This document shows, in pieces, positions 22,341-33,641 of a DNA stretch of 41,523 nt; within the stretch, counting starts at the first letter, position 1, and every line of letters starts with the position of its first letter. Source of the stretch: Perkinsus olseni (taxonomy: Eukaryota > Perkinsozoa > Perkinsida); contig JABANN010000298.1 of NCBI GenBank assembly GCA_013115125.1, positions 1-41,523 of the forward strand, given 5' to 3'. The notes under the pieces were generated by a model. The model was not told the DNA's origin. It ran no database searches and worked only from the letters and a program-made list of their open reading frames with translations. The translations under genes were made by a program, and so were the position numbers.

Positions 22341-24345
22341 TCAAGCCGTTAGCACCTCCCTCTTGTAGGCCGCTGCCTTCGTGTTCCACGCTGCTGCCGA
22401 CCGCGTGACACGATGATCTTTACCCTTCTCAGCGATCCGATCTAGCTCGGACGACTGCTGATCCAAGCTAGCCAGACAGGCATCCAGCTTAGACTGGGCC
22501 TATACAATACGACCCAATAGAGCCACAGCACTTCCCCTGGAGCAATAGCAAGTGCTGTGGCCAAAGGCCTACCTTTTCAGCAACTTTCCGCCATCGCTTT
22601 TCTGACACCTCTAGCTCATCGTTCCGTTGTTGCAGATTGAGTATTTGCTCAGACTGTTGACGCAGCTGGTCTCCGAGGTTCAGGCTAGTGTTGTATCTAA
22701 CCGCCGACAGTCCCGGGGCCAATCACCCACAACAACCCACATTACGTATCGTCGAGCTGTCTCGAGAGCCGCTCTAGCTGCTGCACTCTCACGCCGAGCT
22801 GTGTCCGCCAAGTACAGTGGTGGAGGTTCTGAGACGCGTTGTGCGTCCCGCGAGCCGTGCGGAGGAAGGACGAGCCATCTCAATACCTGTACTGTCTCTA
22901 CTTTGTCTCGGTTCTCGTTATCGTCATCAGAGGACTCTGAACAAATGCTGGAGAAACTGGAGGAAGCCCTGTGAAGGTCTAGCGATGAGGCTCGACGGCT
23001 GCGACTGGACGGCGAGAAGGCCGAGAGGCTGCCGGCTGTACACGAGGGCTCTGACGAAGACCTGGTCACAGTAGAAACGTAGTTACAGGCGCCCAGTAGG
23101 CATGCCAGAGACCGTGGAAGCTCTAGATCCGACGATTCGACTCGGCGACAATCCTTACCTCGTTAAAATGGCTGGTTTCTCCTTATCAACATCACTGGAT
23201 CGCCGTCCCAGGTCACCAAGTGATTCGCTACCGCGAGACGAACTCGACGGCGCACTATCCGAATGAGTCTCGCAGCGGCCCTGACAAAAACACTTCCCAC
23301 ACGACCTGTCATGAACCGTTGGTATCACATCGCCGCTGCTAGCGGCCTTCTCCTGCTGGCCATTCTGCCGCCTCAGGAGCCTAAGTTCCTTCTCCAGCCG
23401 CAGGCAAGTCCCTAAGAGCTTGTCATGCCGATCTTGGAGACAGCTGAGTTCATCTCGCGCTGTAGCGGGGTTAGGAAAACGGTCTACTCCAGCTGGAATG
23501 CCCGCGCTGGCTTTTGGTTCAGCCTGCCGAAAAATACTCGGATCGCAAGAGGCAGCTGGTCCTCACATCAGCCAATTTTTGATTGAAAAAAGCAATATTC
23601 TGATCTTTCATCGCGGCCTGTCCCTGCCAGTAGTCAGCTATCAGCTTGGACTGTTCCGATGAAAACCTAATCCAACGGCGAGGGTGAGTAACTCTCACAA
23701 CCAGCTCCAGCCCAAAATTTTACTTGTACAAATCCTGAGCGCACGCCAGTTGCCTCTCCTGGGACCCTATCGTTCGCCTTGCATCCTGTAGTTCACCCGA
23801 TACTCTCGCGGTCATAGCCGTGACATCCTCTTTGACTGACGACAACGAGGCCTGATAGCATCAGCAACAAGCTTCCATCAGCGCCCACGGGTCCCACGCC
23901 GAGAGGACTGGCCACAGACTACTGACTACAGTGGAACTACGTCAATGGTACTACCTACTCTCAACTCATCCAGCTCTTCATCCCGAGATTTCAGTTCTCC
24001 TTCATGGTCATCATCCTCGGCCGGCGCATCCCGACTGTCATCGACTGGTGCCGCATCCGCAGTATTATGAAAAATCAAACGCATTTACCTGCAGCTCCGT
24101 GCCAAGATGGCTGAACGGGAAGCATTCCTCGGCAGTGCGGAAGGCCGGCAGCAGTCGGCCACTGGTCTAGACCCCCTTAGAGACGCAGACGATTATGGTG
24201 AGGAGAGTCGGTACCCTATGTCCAAACTGAACCAAAGCCATGTAATGATGCTGAAGAGCCCATACATGAAACTTTTCCAACTTTGAAGGCTCTTGCTCGA
24301 CCAGTAACGCCACGGACGAAGCCGCAGCACTACAAAAAAAGAAGT
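22341..24345 (-). CDS. long coiled-coil protein with Cys cluster, unrecognised
   Basis: At least eight exons of consistent style, ending at the stop at 22341. They read, in transcript order, an acidic segment (DDSRDAPAEDDDHEGELKSR), helical segments (SSVKEDVTAMTARVSGELQD; LIADYWQGQAAMKDQN; RLEKELRLLRRQNGQQEKA), a short Cys cluster (SCGKCFCQGRCETH), a Ser-rich segment (SLSAFSPSSRSRRASSLDLH), more coiled coil (LGDQLRQQSEQILNLQQRND) and a basic end (WNTKAAAYKREVLTA). Heptad-like spacing and lack of globular motifs suggest a structural or cytoskeletal protein. The Cys cluster resembles a small metal site but does not fit a family I know. The 5' exon is uncertain: a candidate lies at about 24330-24220. 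The gene sits between URB1 and another minus-strand gene. Confidence 0.5.
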
Positions 24346-24552
24346 TTCTCGTCAGTTTCAAAATATATGCGCGGATCCTGAATCGATAAGGGTAGAATGA
24401 AGAGAGGATAAAGAAAAGTTGTCAATGATGCACAGGTCTGTCTTCGAACAGCAAGTAGAGATCACGGGAGATCCGGAAGCTCAAGCGATGGAGCCAAAAG
24501 AGCAATTACACAGGAGAGAGGATGATAGTACAGTAGACGACCATTTACAACA

Positions 24553-25389
24553 CTAAAGGAGGTATCCATCTGTAGACATGTCCTCTGGCGATGCATAGGA
24601 CCTGAAAGATACCGCGACTGTCGTGAGGATCCTGGACTATGACCAACCCTACCTGCTACGGTGTCGATGCTGAGGGACCTCTAGGCTAGCTGTGGTCATC
24701 CAAGTAACGATCTTATCGAGCATGCAACGAGAAGGGTTGGCCCACAGGCTGCTACACCCTCCCGCTAGGGCGTAGAGGCTGCGACCATCGAAATATTTAA
24801 TATCGCTTCGCAGTTCCACATCCATCAATTCACCATCGAATCTTGCTGGGAAGTCGGGGAAACGGAACTGAACCTGCAGGAACACTACTAGTTTACGAAG
24901 GGATGGGGACGGCGGCAACTACCTGCTCATCAAAGTAAACCTTTTTGGTCAACTCCAGTGCGGAGAAGAGGGTCTCTGTAGAGTCGGCTGCCGCTGCCTT
25001 CTTGTCGGAGGCTCCACCAGGGGCTTCGGACTTGGCCTTGTTGAGCTCTGCATTGTACATGGCAGCGATGAGGCGGGAGTCGAGTAGCGATTCATCTTCA
25101 CAGGCTCCGTCGCCGCTATCGATAAAATCATGACACACCGGCACCGAGGAGGGGGGAGGAGGCTCGATAATATCCTGAATACGAAGCAACTGGCGATCAC
25201 CGTTGAACCACCGAGCGACTGTACCTCCACGTGAGCCCGTGCGTTGCCGAATTCGGCAGGGTTAGTTGCAGCCCGAGAGGCTATGGGTAACATCAGTGTA
25301 TGGTAGAAAAAAAAAACTATCCCAGTGGAGCGAATATCCCGACGTGGGAGGACGCTAGTGGACGATACGTTCAACGCAGTACTACGCAT
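24553..25389 (-). CDS. unrecognised minus-strand protein
   Basis: Two exons are well supported. One runs through RWFNGDRQLLRIQDIIEPP, DFIDSGDGACEDESLLDSR and ELTKKVYFDEQ. A 49-nt intron follows, then VQFRFPDFPARFDGEL, VELRSDIKYFDGRSLYALAG and KIVTWMTTASLEV. A short last exon ends MSTDGYLL with a stop at 24553. The start is uncertain: an ATG at 25389 opens a frame that must splice before about 25220. The product mixes an acidic linker with a compact beta/alpha segment and has no membrane segments. I do not recognise a family. It lies 70 nt downstream of the stop of the next minus-strand gene, in keeping with tight same-strand clustering. Confidence 0.45.
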
Positions 25390-25459
25390 TCAAAGGGACA
25401 TCAAAAGATGCGGCATGGTCGAGAAGAACTACTCGTGAGAATCATCATCGTGATAGAGG

Positions 25460-26643
25460 TCAAGCCATAGTCTTTCTATGAGCCATTCTAGGGCCAGTCG
25501 GCTCACTCAGGAAGGCAGGAGGGACGATTCCCGGCACGGACGCCCGACCGGATGTGGGCCTCGTGATGACACTATCCAGGAATAGCCCCACTTCATGATC
25601 CCGCTCGTCCTCCTCATCCGATAGCACCGATGGTCTCGATGATCCCCGGAAAGACTCTCGCCTCAAATTGTCCAAGAAAGCGTCGAGTTTCTCGCTGTCG
25701 GCCCCCACCGGTCTGATGGCCGGCACTTCCTCGTCTGTAGGCACACCAATTTCGGCCCTGATGTGTGTCGGGCTTGGTATGGCAGAGGGCTTCGGATCGA
25801 CCGTAAGGTGATGATCCTCCGTACTCAAGCTGGTTGAGGAGTGGTCAGAACCGGGAGGCTGGTGGCGAGTGCCCCCAAGAGCATAGCCTAATAGACTGGA
25901 GAACTCTGGGTATCTCCTAGTGGCCCCGGACGGCGAAGTCGACGACTCCGGATCTCCAAAGCAGGAGGCGTGTTGGACGCTTGGACGACTCTCGTGCACT
26001 GTCGGAGGTGAAGTTTCGAAATCGATATTTCCACCGACGGCATCCTCGAACTGTTCGTAGTGGTTCTTCAAGGACGTCCCGAAGCCTTTGGCGGGGGCCA
26101 AACAGGTCAGTAAAGCGGACCTGAGAGCCAGCAACAACTACGGTCGTGGCCCAGCGAGAACTGATGATGGAGAGAAGTCTGCGCCGGGACAATCCGGTTG
26201 TCCTTGCGCTCGCCCTTAAGGTTGCCGCAATCTCACCCCAATGTCTCAGTGTCTGCTTTTTGTCTAAAGTTGTCCGCAAGCACAGATAAGACATCCTGCA
26301 TCAACCATGCCAGCTGCTCGGCGACTGAGGAGCAGCCCGACTGAGCCAGAGAGGCCACTGGCCACTTCGAGCGTACTCTGTTTCATCTCATCAAGTTCGA
26401 TGCTCAGCCGCTCGTTCGCGAATCGAGTAGTCTCCACCTCTGCAAGGCCGGCATTTCTCTCGGCGGCCTGAGGTGAGCGAGAATGTGAATGGGAAGAAGG
26501 GTAGGCAAACTCACCCTTGTGAGGTCATCAATCTTCCGCCGAGCCTCCACCAACTCTCGGGCGTTGGCGATACAGCCATGACAGGTGTTGTTGACGGGAA
26601 GGTCGGAAGATACGGAATGAGAATGCCGCCGGAGCTCACTCAT
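25460..26643 (-). CDS. coiled-coil plus acidic low-complexity protein, unrecognised
   Basis: Starts MSELRRHSHSVSSDLP at 26643, with a CHGCIANAREL segment and a coiled coil (VEARRKIDDLTR|AAERN, FANERLSIELDEMKQSTLEV). It then continues by a 34-nt intron into AEQLAWLMQDVLSVLADNFR and QKADTETL. A longer intron leads to the main exon, ending at 25460: KGFGTSLKNHYEQFEDAVGG, a Pro/Ser/His-rich middle, acidic SVLSDEEDERDHEVGLFLDS, and a basic end. The upstream sequence just before the ATG ends in a possible 3' splice site, so an untranslated 5' exon is possible. It resembles a regulated scaffold with phosphorylatable linkers; no known family. Intron phases agree throughout, which supports the reading. 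Confidence 0.55.
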
Positions 26644-26778
26644 TGATACTAGAGGAGCAGCCAGCTGGAGGGCGATGGCGGACAGCAGCAGGAGTACCCT
26701 GACTAACCTACGTCACCCACGCCACTCGGAACGAGACTGCCCAACAGAAACCTAAGACTCCCTTCAGGAAAAAAGGAA

Positions 26779-29311
26779 TTATGGAAGCAGAGTAAGCCCT
26801 GCTCCGGTGCGGCCCCTGAGCATGCGCGGCAGCACAAAACGCTGCCACAGAAGGAGAAGAGCTAGACTCGCTGATATCCCTCCGGCCGACAGCCACACGA
26901 GGTACTGAGAACGAAGCAGTTACGAGGCAGTAGCATCGAAAGAGGGACCTTGAAATCAGCAGGGCGACTGAGAAGCATCCCAAAGAGCCCCATGAGCATC
27001 TCCAACAGCTGGCAAGTTGCTACCTGCGTAGCCGTGATCTCCGACTGAAAAATGATGACAAGAGAATTTGTAAAGCGAGACGGAGAATGCAGGGGAGTCC
27101 CTCGGCGAGCAACACCGCCGATGAGCAGCCGCCACGCGAGCACTGCCGGCTTCTAGTTCTGAATCAGGCCTTCCACCTACCCTCTCATTCTGTGGTACGA
27201 ACCGCTGTATGATGGCGACATTGAAGAGGTCAACTTGCCAAAGGAAGAGTCTTGATATCACGATCATCGTTAGCATGAAGACTGTCTCGATCCTGCCAGC
27301 CAACGCATGATGCTCCCAAAAGCTCATGTCCCTACCTACGGAGTATGGAAGGCGAACTCCACAGCGATCAGAGTGACGCAGCCCCAGAAGGCCCACAACG
27401 CTAGGCTGCCAGCGCGGACCTATAGCGTCGAATGGCCGAGCACGCGATATTTTCCTCCACTCACATTGTCGTCGTTACAGGTTTCAACGACCGTAGGCCA
27501 CACGGCGGTAGCCAGTATTCCGGTGACGCTACCGGCAGCCCGGGCGATACCCAGCGCCAACGCCGACATGTTCTCCTCGGCCAGGAATGCCGTTGCTGGG
27601 AGAGGTGAAGGTCGAAAACGGTGAGAAGAAGGGGAGGAGCATACTGAGTGGATGATGGTCCGATAGAACCGTGAAGTGCAGGAAACAGAAGCTGAGCGAG
27701 GCCAGGAACACTGGGTCACGGGAGTACCTAATGGTACCAAACCTCCAGCTGTTGAGTAAGGTTCGAAAGGGCGATCCCGGCAGAGAGCCTACATCTTCCA
27801 ACTCCGCCACAGTACAGCCAGTAAATTATTCCTGGCGGGCGTATCGTCCAGTGTTGGCACAGGCTTGACTCTAAGTCCAGGGTATGTATCATAAACCCCT
27901 CGCCACAGGGCGTAAACCGGCCATGCAGTGAGGATACTCCATCCACCCACCGCTAGGAGTCCTCGTACTACGGTACTACGGCCTCCAGTCTGAGACCAAC
28001 AGCTCGTTCGACAGACCAATCGACGGAGCGAGTATCACCAGTAACAGGCCGATGACTAAGGGACTGGTCATCTTGGCTGTGAGATCAACTCTCCGCATGA
28101 TACTGTTCAAATGGGTCTGCAGCTCTACAGGATTGATGGTAGGGTCCGATGCACTGACAGCATACTGATGTCGCGAGCTCATGGTACAGTCCGATAACCA
28201 TCACAGCCCATCCTCGACCCTTGTACGAGGCGGAGCACAGACGGCTAAGCCGCACAGAGTACACCGTTTCGACCGACGGGAATCGCGAAATTTGCGTCCG
28301 TTGAGGTCCTCCGAGCCGCCGCATGCGACCGAGAACTTGGTCGCACCGGTTCTCCACGATACAGATTCGACTAGCTGTGGTTAATAACCATCGGCTATTC
28401 CAATTTCGCACAAATAGTTAGCGCGGCGTCAGGCCTCCAGTCCGAACTGTCGAGCCTCGTGAATTGTCTCTCCGCTATCCAGTAGAACCAGGACTCTAGC
28501 ACGCTGGGATGCTCCCTGCCCCGACCCGTTCAGCCCCTCAGACCGTTACTACCACATGTCTTCCACTATAATCATCACCCAATTCTTCTCAACGTTGATC
28601 GTTGCCACTGAGGATATCACATCTCCCGTCACTCCCACTATCAGGAATATCCCCTAAAAGGAGCACCCATCGTCAGAATGAGCCTTTGGAAGGCGCACCC
28701 ACAAACAAAAGGACAGACCCGAAGGTCCAAGGGTGCCGACTTCGGGAGTCAGTCAGCACGTCCAATGCATACAACAGCAACATCGAGATGGCTATACCGC
28801 CATTCTGGACAAAGGAGCCGATCTTAGCCACTCGGAGCCGATCGGTGCCTGCCAACGTCACGACCACTGCTGATGCTGATCATATCTCCATCCACATTCG
28901 AGACAATTCGACCTCCTTGCCGATGGTACTAGCCGTTCCCAATCCAATGCTAAGCCGCCGTATGATATTCTGTATCATAGTCCCAAGACACAAACTCAAC
29001 GTTCTGTGCCCGCCAGCCTGGCGGCGCCAGGTGCCTCGTTCGGAACTCAGAAGTATCCCCTGGGTATCGTACTGTCCACAAGTCTCCCCAAAAGCGGCAA
29101 TAGCACTGCTTTAGACAACCCTGTGAAGAAGACGAATATTGCTGTAGGCAACAACGTGAAGGGGAATATATCCACCAACATCAGAGGTACCGCGAACTGA
29201 GAGAGACAGCACCGTCGAAATCGATCATCTCCCCGCCAACATTACTTGCCATATCCGATCCCCGAAGGTGGACAGGGCGTGGGAGACATAGAGCCGCAAG
29301 AAGGGTGACAT
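26779..29311 (-). CDS. ferroportin-like iron exporter (SLC40 family)
   Basis: Read on the minus strand from ATG 29311 to the stop at 26779, about 10 exons. First exons: 29311-29246, 29196-29073, 28848-28703 and a fourth from 28653. The start LRLYVSHALSTFGDRIWQ|FAVPLMLVDIFPF is the classic ferroportin TM1, including the Asp of the iron site. Then come LGRLVDSTDRLRVAKIGSFV, SSVATINVEKNWVMIIV, NSIMRRVDLTAKMTSPLVIG and the TM5-6 loop. The second lobe has FRTLLNSW, DPVFLASLSFCFLHFTVL, ARAAGSVTGILATAVWPTVV, ISRLFLWQVDLFNVAIIQRF, ATCQLLEMLMGLFGMLL and last helix YLVWLSAGGISASLALLLLW. Known homologues export Fe2+ across the plasma membrane or a vacuole. All twelve membrane segments can be matched. 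The exon joins near 28550-28180 and 27850-27790 are approximate. Confidence 0.88.
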
Positions 29312-29693
29312 GTGAAGACAACTACAGCTAGCGCGGTTCCAAGACCATCGCCTCCTGCCGACGGGCCCCGCGGTGAACGTCGCAACAACGTAGTTCGATG
29401 AGACAGAAAATAGGACAGTTGATAAACTTGGATATTATCGAAACGACTGAGAAGTTGCTACATCCTAACGCTCTCACTTACACTTAAATGGAGAGCAAGC
29501 AGCAGAATTACGATCGCTGACAACTGCCGAGCATTGACAAGTTGCCTTTCCTATGCCCAGTGTTGATCGAGGGAGCTACCGAAGTGAAATGAGAGGCCCT
29601 GCAAATGAAGAGTTATAGCCGCACAGGTTACCATGCTGACGGAGCTCACTCGCCCCGGTAGCAGCATGTATCAGGAAAGACTTGTTGACAGTA
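29312..29693. other. spacer upstream of ferroportin, nothing recognised
   Basis: About 380 nt between the stop of the helical-repeat gene and the ferroportin ATG, both on the minus strand. It should hold the 3' end of one transcript and the 5' leader of the other. I found no convincing exon, RNA gene or repeat. Confidence 0.45.
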
Positions 29694-31775
29694 CTATAAG
29701 TTCAGCGATTCGAGTACTACGATATCGCTCCGGGCCGGACGCCACAGCGATAGATATAGATTAATTCTCTTGGCGACAGCTGCGACTTCAACCTTGTAGC
29801 TTCGCAGGCTGACGATCGCCAAGAGAGCGGCAAAATGGACGACGGTCCGTTGACGAAGAGTATCTTTACCCCGCTGGCAGTAGTAAGCATACGTAGAGCA
29901 GTAAAAGCCGTATTGATGAGGACAAAAGCCGACAGTAGTTCGAGTACAACGGGACCGTCAAGCAGGGGGGTAAGAGAGCACTACCTAGAGCGTCTACTAC
30001 AAAACTACGCTGAGACAGGCGAATGAGAATCGAGCAGCGGATGAATACTATTCTACTAGGAGACAACAAGTCAATTGGCGGGAATGGCAAAATGGCGTCC
30101 AACAGCCTCGTTAAAGTCGCCAGCACGCGCAGCCGGAGGGCTCATGCCTCCGCGTCCGACCACGAATGCTAGGCCACATTTATCATCTGAGCACAACAAA
30201 ACTCGAATAGTTAGCGGAGCGATGCGACGTAGAGTACCTACCCAGCAAATCGACAGCAACGCGGCTAAGCTGAGGGACCTTATCGGCGAGGTTCCTGTAC
30301 TGTACAAATGTTAAGAAGTCCCGACTTAGACACAGGGTTGATAGGTCGTTAGCGCTGTGCTCATCGTCAGGCTCAGTAGCCAGATAGTGAACTATCTGTG
30401 GTATAAGCCGACAGCACGATGGTTCCTGCAAGCAGAGTCATGGGCCATGACAATCGGCAATTGCAACTGTACCTTATTGTACCGCATGTAGCGTCCCAAA
30501 AGGGCCTGCACTTCCCGCACGACGGTAAATTCCCTAGGCTCGCTCGAGTCGGCAGACGCGGAGGATATCGCTGCCTTTATGAGCGGACCCAGAGAGAATA
30601 TCGCCTCGACGGCATTAGGCTGCTCAATAACCCATGCATCAGCAGCGGCGTCTGCGGACTCGACCAGAGCTGCCAGCAGCTCCCCTTGCGAAGCGTCATG
30701 CGATCCAATGACAAATCGAGGCTTGGCTGTACCAAGATTGAACATCTGAGGACAACTGTGAGCGCAGAGCGCACAGCAAAGGATACTAACAGCCTACCAC
30801 AGAGGCACTCGCCAGTCCACTGGGCTTTAGAGTGGTCATGGCCAAGTCGGAGAGCGAGACGAAACCGTCCTCATCAATGGGTATGTACTGGCCGGGTCGA
30901 AGATACTACCAGGGATGATATGGCTTCCCTCGGCGCAGGGTAAGGTGACTACTACCAGACACAGAGAGGGAGGCCTATCGGATGCCTGTTTTATCTTGCC
31001 GACTAGCGCCAATAATACATGCTCGTAGAGCCGGGATGACACCGCGAGTATCTGCCCAACCTACAGTATCATAACACACTTCCACTGTTGCGCCCTAGTA
31101 CCAGTATATCAGACTTCTTTGCAACAGTAGTTAGGTCAGTTATCGAGCAGGCCTCTGGAGGAAGCTGCGCCACTTTCAAGTGCTCATCATCAGCACTATT
31201 GTCGCCAAAGGAGCCAATCGATGAGGGGGAGGACAGGAAGGGAGGCGAGCAAATCCTAGACAACATGATGACCGGGTTAGTGGACCTACTAGCACCTACA
31301 AGACCGAGTCGTCGAACATGCTGCTGGCCTTGCAGCCAAGGCAAACGGTCTGCAGTAGGGAGTCGAAGGCCACGACATCATCACAAATAATGCCAACCTG
31401 GGAACCAAAAATCCTAGCAAGTCCACGAGTCGCACGAGGTTGGCTACCTTGGCAGATATGAGCGGCACTCGAGCTCTGAGTGAGTCGCTACTGCTCCAAG
31501 ACATGACTTCATCAGGGCTGAGTGGTAAGCCTTATGTCGAGAGCCCGTCGAAGGTCCTCACCTCCTCCCTAGTCTACTTGCAGTACTGCAGCTGCCGTAG
31601 TGCCTTCTTGTCGATACAGACGGTTCACTGAGAGAGCCACCATAAGACACCGACGAGAAGGACGTTGCTCATTACCCTAAACCAAGCCGGCTGGCCGTAC
31701 TGTTGCTCCGTACTCTGGTCCTGTCGACTGTATAGGAGCTGCACTGTGGTATGCCGCTGATACCTTCGCGGCCAT
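29694..31775 (-). CDS. helical-repeat (armadillo/HEAT-like) protein, unrecognised
   Basis: A chain of phase-matched exons on the minus strand: SLRARVPLISAK|VGIICDDVVAFDSLL, then a segment with ADDEHLKVAQLPPEA, then LYEHVLLALVGKIKQASDR, YIPIDEDGFVSLSDLAMTTL, MFNLGTAKPRFVIGSHDASQ through REVQALLGRYMRYNK, then LIPQIVHYLATEPDDEHSAN and RNLADKVPQLSRVAVDLL. These continue into LRLRVLATLTRLLDAILPFP, RSFVVDALDTLRQRTVVHFA and KVEVAAVAKRINLYLSLWRP, ending at 29694. The repeated pairs of amphipathic helices suggest an armadillo- or HEAT-like scaffold. The start is uncertain: an ATG at 31775 opens an Ala-rich N-terminus but its splice to the next exon is unresolved. An ATG at 31504 is an alternative. I know no family with this sequence. 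It is the first gene of the minus block, divergent from the ligase. Confidence 0.5.
29766..29826 (-). other. strong hairpin inside a coding exon
   Basis: The arms TCTCTTGGCGA and TCGCCAAGAGA are perfectly complementary over 11 bp. An inner pair (CAGCTGCGA with TCGCA-G-GCTG) adds about 9 more base pairs with small bulges, leaving a loop of about 16 nt. It falls in the last exon of the helical-repeat gene and would fold equally in either strand's RNA. It does not have the CAGUGN loop of an iron-responsive element, so a link to the neighbouring ferroportin gene is not supported. Confidence 0.55.
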
Positions 31776-32229
31776 CACCTGTGGTACGACCTGTGAGATG
31801 CCGGTCTAGTAGGAGCTGGTAGTACTTAGCATCGATCTTGTCTCCTGAACTTCATTTTTTATCACTAAACCAGCTCGAGTTAGCAGCTCCTTGACACAGG
31901 AAAAACAACTCGCCTGATGGTATTCGGTCATTTAAATAAAACTGTCCCGTGGTGACACCTAGGGATTGGCAGCTCCCTTCTCTTCCTCAATTACCGGCTA
32001 AAGACGAACTACGCTACCAGCCGCAGATGAACCCGCATTAAATCGATACCGGGGCTCAGAATAGATCCCGGGGTCTCTCTAATATGTAAAAATCGATTCT
32101 AGAGCACATCCCGAGATCCAAGATCGAACAACCCTGACGACTCAACTCAAGTATCATGAATGTTGCGATTAGCGCGCGCCCTGAAATTAATGGCTTGAAC
32201 GCATCTCCGAAGGAAGTTTCGTCCTGTGA
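31776..32229. other. divergent promoter region with short repeat
   Basis: About 450 nt between the divergent helical-repeat gene (minus) and the DNA ligase gene (plus), so it should contain both promoters. Between about 32035 and 32110 it holds TGTAAAAATCGATTCTAGAG and a nearby AAATCGATACCGGGG, resembling the palindrome block in the intron at 4482-4714. No TATA-like element is clear. Confidence 0.4.
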
Positions 32230-33455
32230 ATGTCGATATCTCCTTTACCGAGCACCAGCAGCAGCGTCGTCGCCGCCCTAGCGCCAGTCGTCTGCAGCGG
32301 CGCATCTTCTCGGCCTGCCTTCACCTTGTGTTCCAAGGCCATCAAAGGACAGACATACGAAGGGTGGCTCTGTGCGGAGAAGTTGGACGGTGTCAGGGCG
32401 ATGTGGGGGCGTGGAAGATTCCAAAGCCGTTACGGCCTAGCGTACGGTTACTCAGCCTGCTGTTTCTCAGTGGGAGTCTGTTATCAGGTTCCGGCCACCA
32501 CCATGGTTCAGCGCTGCACTGGAACGACATCTCGGCCCGAATATTTTTCTAGATGGCGAGCTGTGGATGGGCAGACAAACGTTCTCTGAAGCCGCTGGTA
32601 TTCTCAGACGACAGAGATGCCAGCAAGGCTGGGCTAAAGTGAGTCTTGTTGGAGCTGGCAATTGTCGCTAGGGAGCCTTTCGAACAGGTCCAATACCACA
32701 TCTACGACTTAGCGTCTGAGGAGACGGCCCATCTACCTTACACGGAGCGATTCGAAATCTTAGAGCATCTTTTACGGCCGATAAGTGTTCAAGAAGGGAG
32801 CGACTCGACGAATCTTGCAAGTGCGATGGCTGGTGGCCTTGACGAGCCCTGGATGGACCCCCTGCATCGAGAAGATGGGCATATAGTCTTACACAAGCCG
32901 TTCTGTACATTAGACGCTGATAGCGACATCACCAGCATCTGCGAAGAGATGGTCAAGGCTGGCGGAGAGGGCCTTATCCTAAGGGATCCACAGGGAAAGT
33001 ATCATCCAGGGAAACGAAATCCAGGGATAGTCAAAGTGAAGCTACACGATGATTCTGAGGCCCTAGTGATCGGCCATATAACGTACCAGGGTCGAGGTAG
33101 TGGCAGAGGCGTATCTTCCCTGGTCGTGGTCGATCGGGATAGGACCATCTTTAAGCTTGGATCCGGTCTGACTGACGAGGTCCGTAGGGACCCTCCACCG
33201 GTAGCATGGGGACTTTAGCCGATTCCCGCTTCTGTACCTCATGTTTTTCAGGTGGGGACGGTTATACAGTATAAGTACTCCGAGATCTCAGGCTTGACAG
33301 GGCGGCCTCGATTTCCAGTCTATCTTCGCGAGAGGGCCGACATGTCGAAGAGGCGTTTTCTGGAGGAGATGCGGCCTTCAGCTGGCGGCCTTGAAGAACT
33401 TAATTGTGTCGAGGACGAGCAACCCAGCCGGAATTTAGACGTCAAATTGACTTGA
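32230..33455 (+). CDS. minimal ATP-dependent DNA ligase (LigE-like)
   Basis: Four exons: 32230-32441, 32488-32638, 32688-33200 and 33252-33455, giving 359 residues. Motif I is EKLDGVRAMW with the nucleotidyl-accepting lysine at 51. SRYGLAFRPPPWF forms across the first splice, then motif III FLDGELWMGRQTF, VQYHIYDLA (motif IIIa), GGEGLILRDPQGKYHPGKRN (motif IV and following) and VKVKLHDDSEALVIG (motif V). The oligonucleotide-binding fold follows with FKLGSGLTDEVRRDPPP and TGRPRFPVYLRERAD. This compact plan, lacking an N-terminal DNA-binding domain, is that of bacterial and phage minimal ligases that seal nicks with ATP. The first 30 residues are Ser/Ala-rich and could be an organelle signal, but this is weak. 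Introns of 46, 49 and 51 nt show it is a resident nuclear gene. Confidence 0.9.
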
Positions 33456-33641
33456 AGGCTCACAGATGAGCCAGTATCATAATCATTCCGTTTTGAAACA
33501 TTATCATTTTATGAGAGCAGTTTCTGTTGCCGTACTGAATGTCGTAGGGTTGGTTGTATCGTTTCGTTTTACGATTTTTCTATCAGTTTGTGTAGTACTA
33601 ACCCCTTGCCAACGTTTGCCCTTCAATCCTCATCAGCATCA

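Noticed and set aside
24107-24286. Plus-strand frame starting MAEREAFLGSAEG of 59 residues
   Set aside because: Antisense to candidate minus-strand exons of the coiled-coil gene; no continuing exon or family motif was found. It remains possible but unsupported.
29766-29826. Hairpin as an iron-responsive element of ferroportin
   Set aside because: No CAGUGN loop or bulged C; it lies in the exon of the neighbouring gene, about 450 nt from the ferroportin start.
29825-29855. CCATTTTG on the minus strand resembling the dinoflagellate spliced-leader core
   Set aside because: Flanking bases do not match the leader (CCGTAGCCATTTTGGCTCAAG-like), and no Sm site or donor follows.
29830-30026. Plus-strand open frame starting MDDGPLTKSIFTP, protein-like at first sight
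   Set aside because: It is antisense to minus-strand exons and an intron of the helical-repeat gene whose phases and helix pattern agree better.
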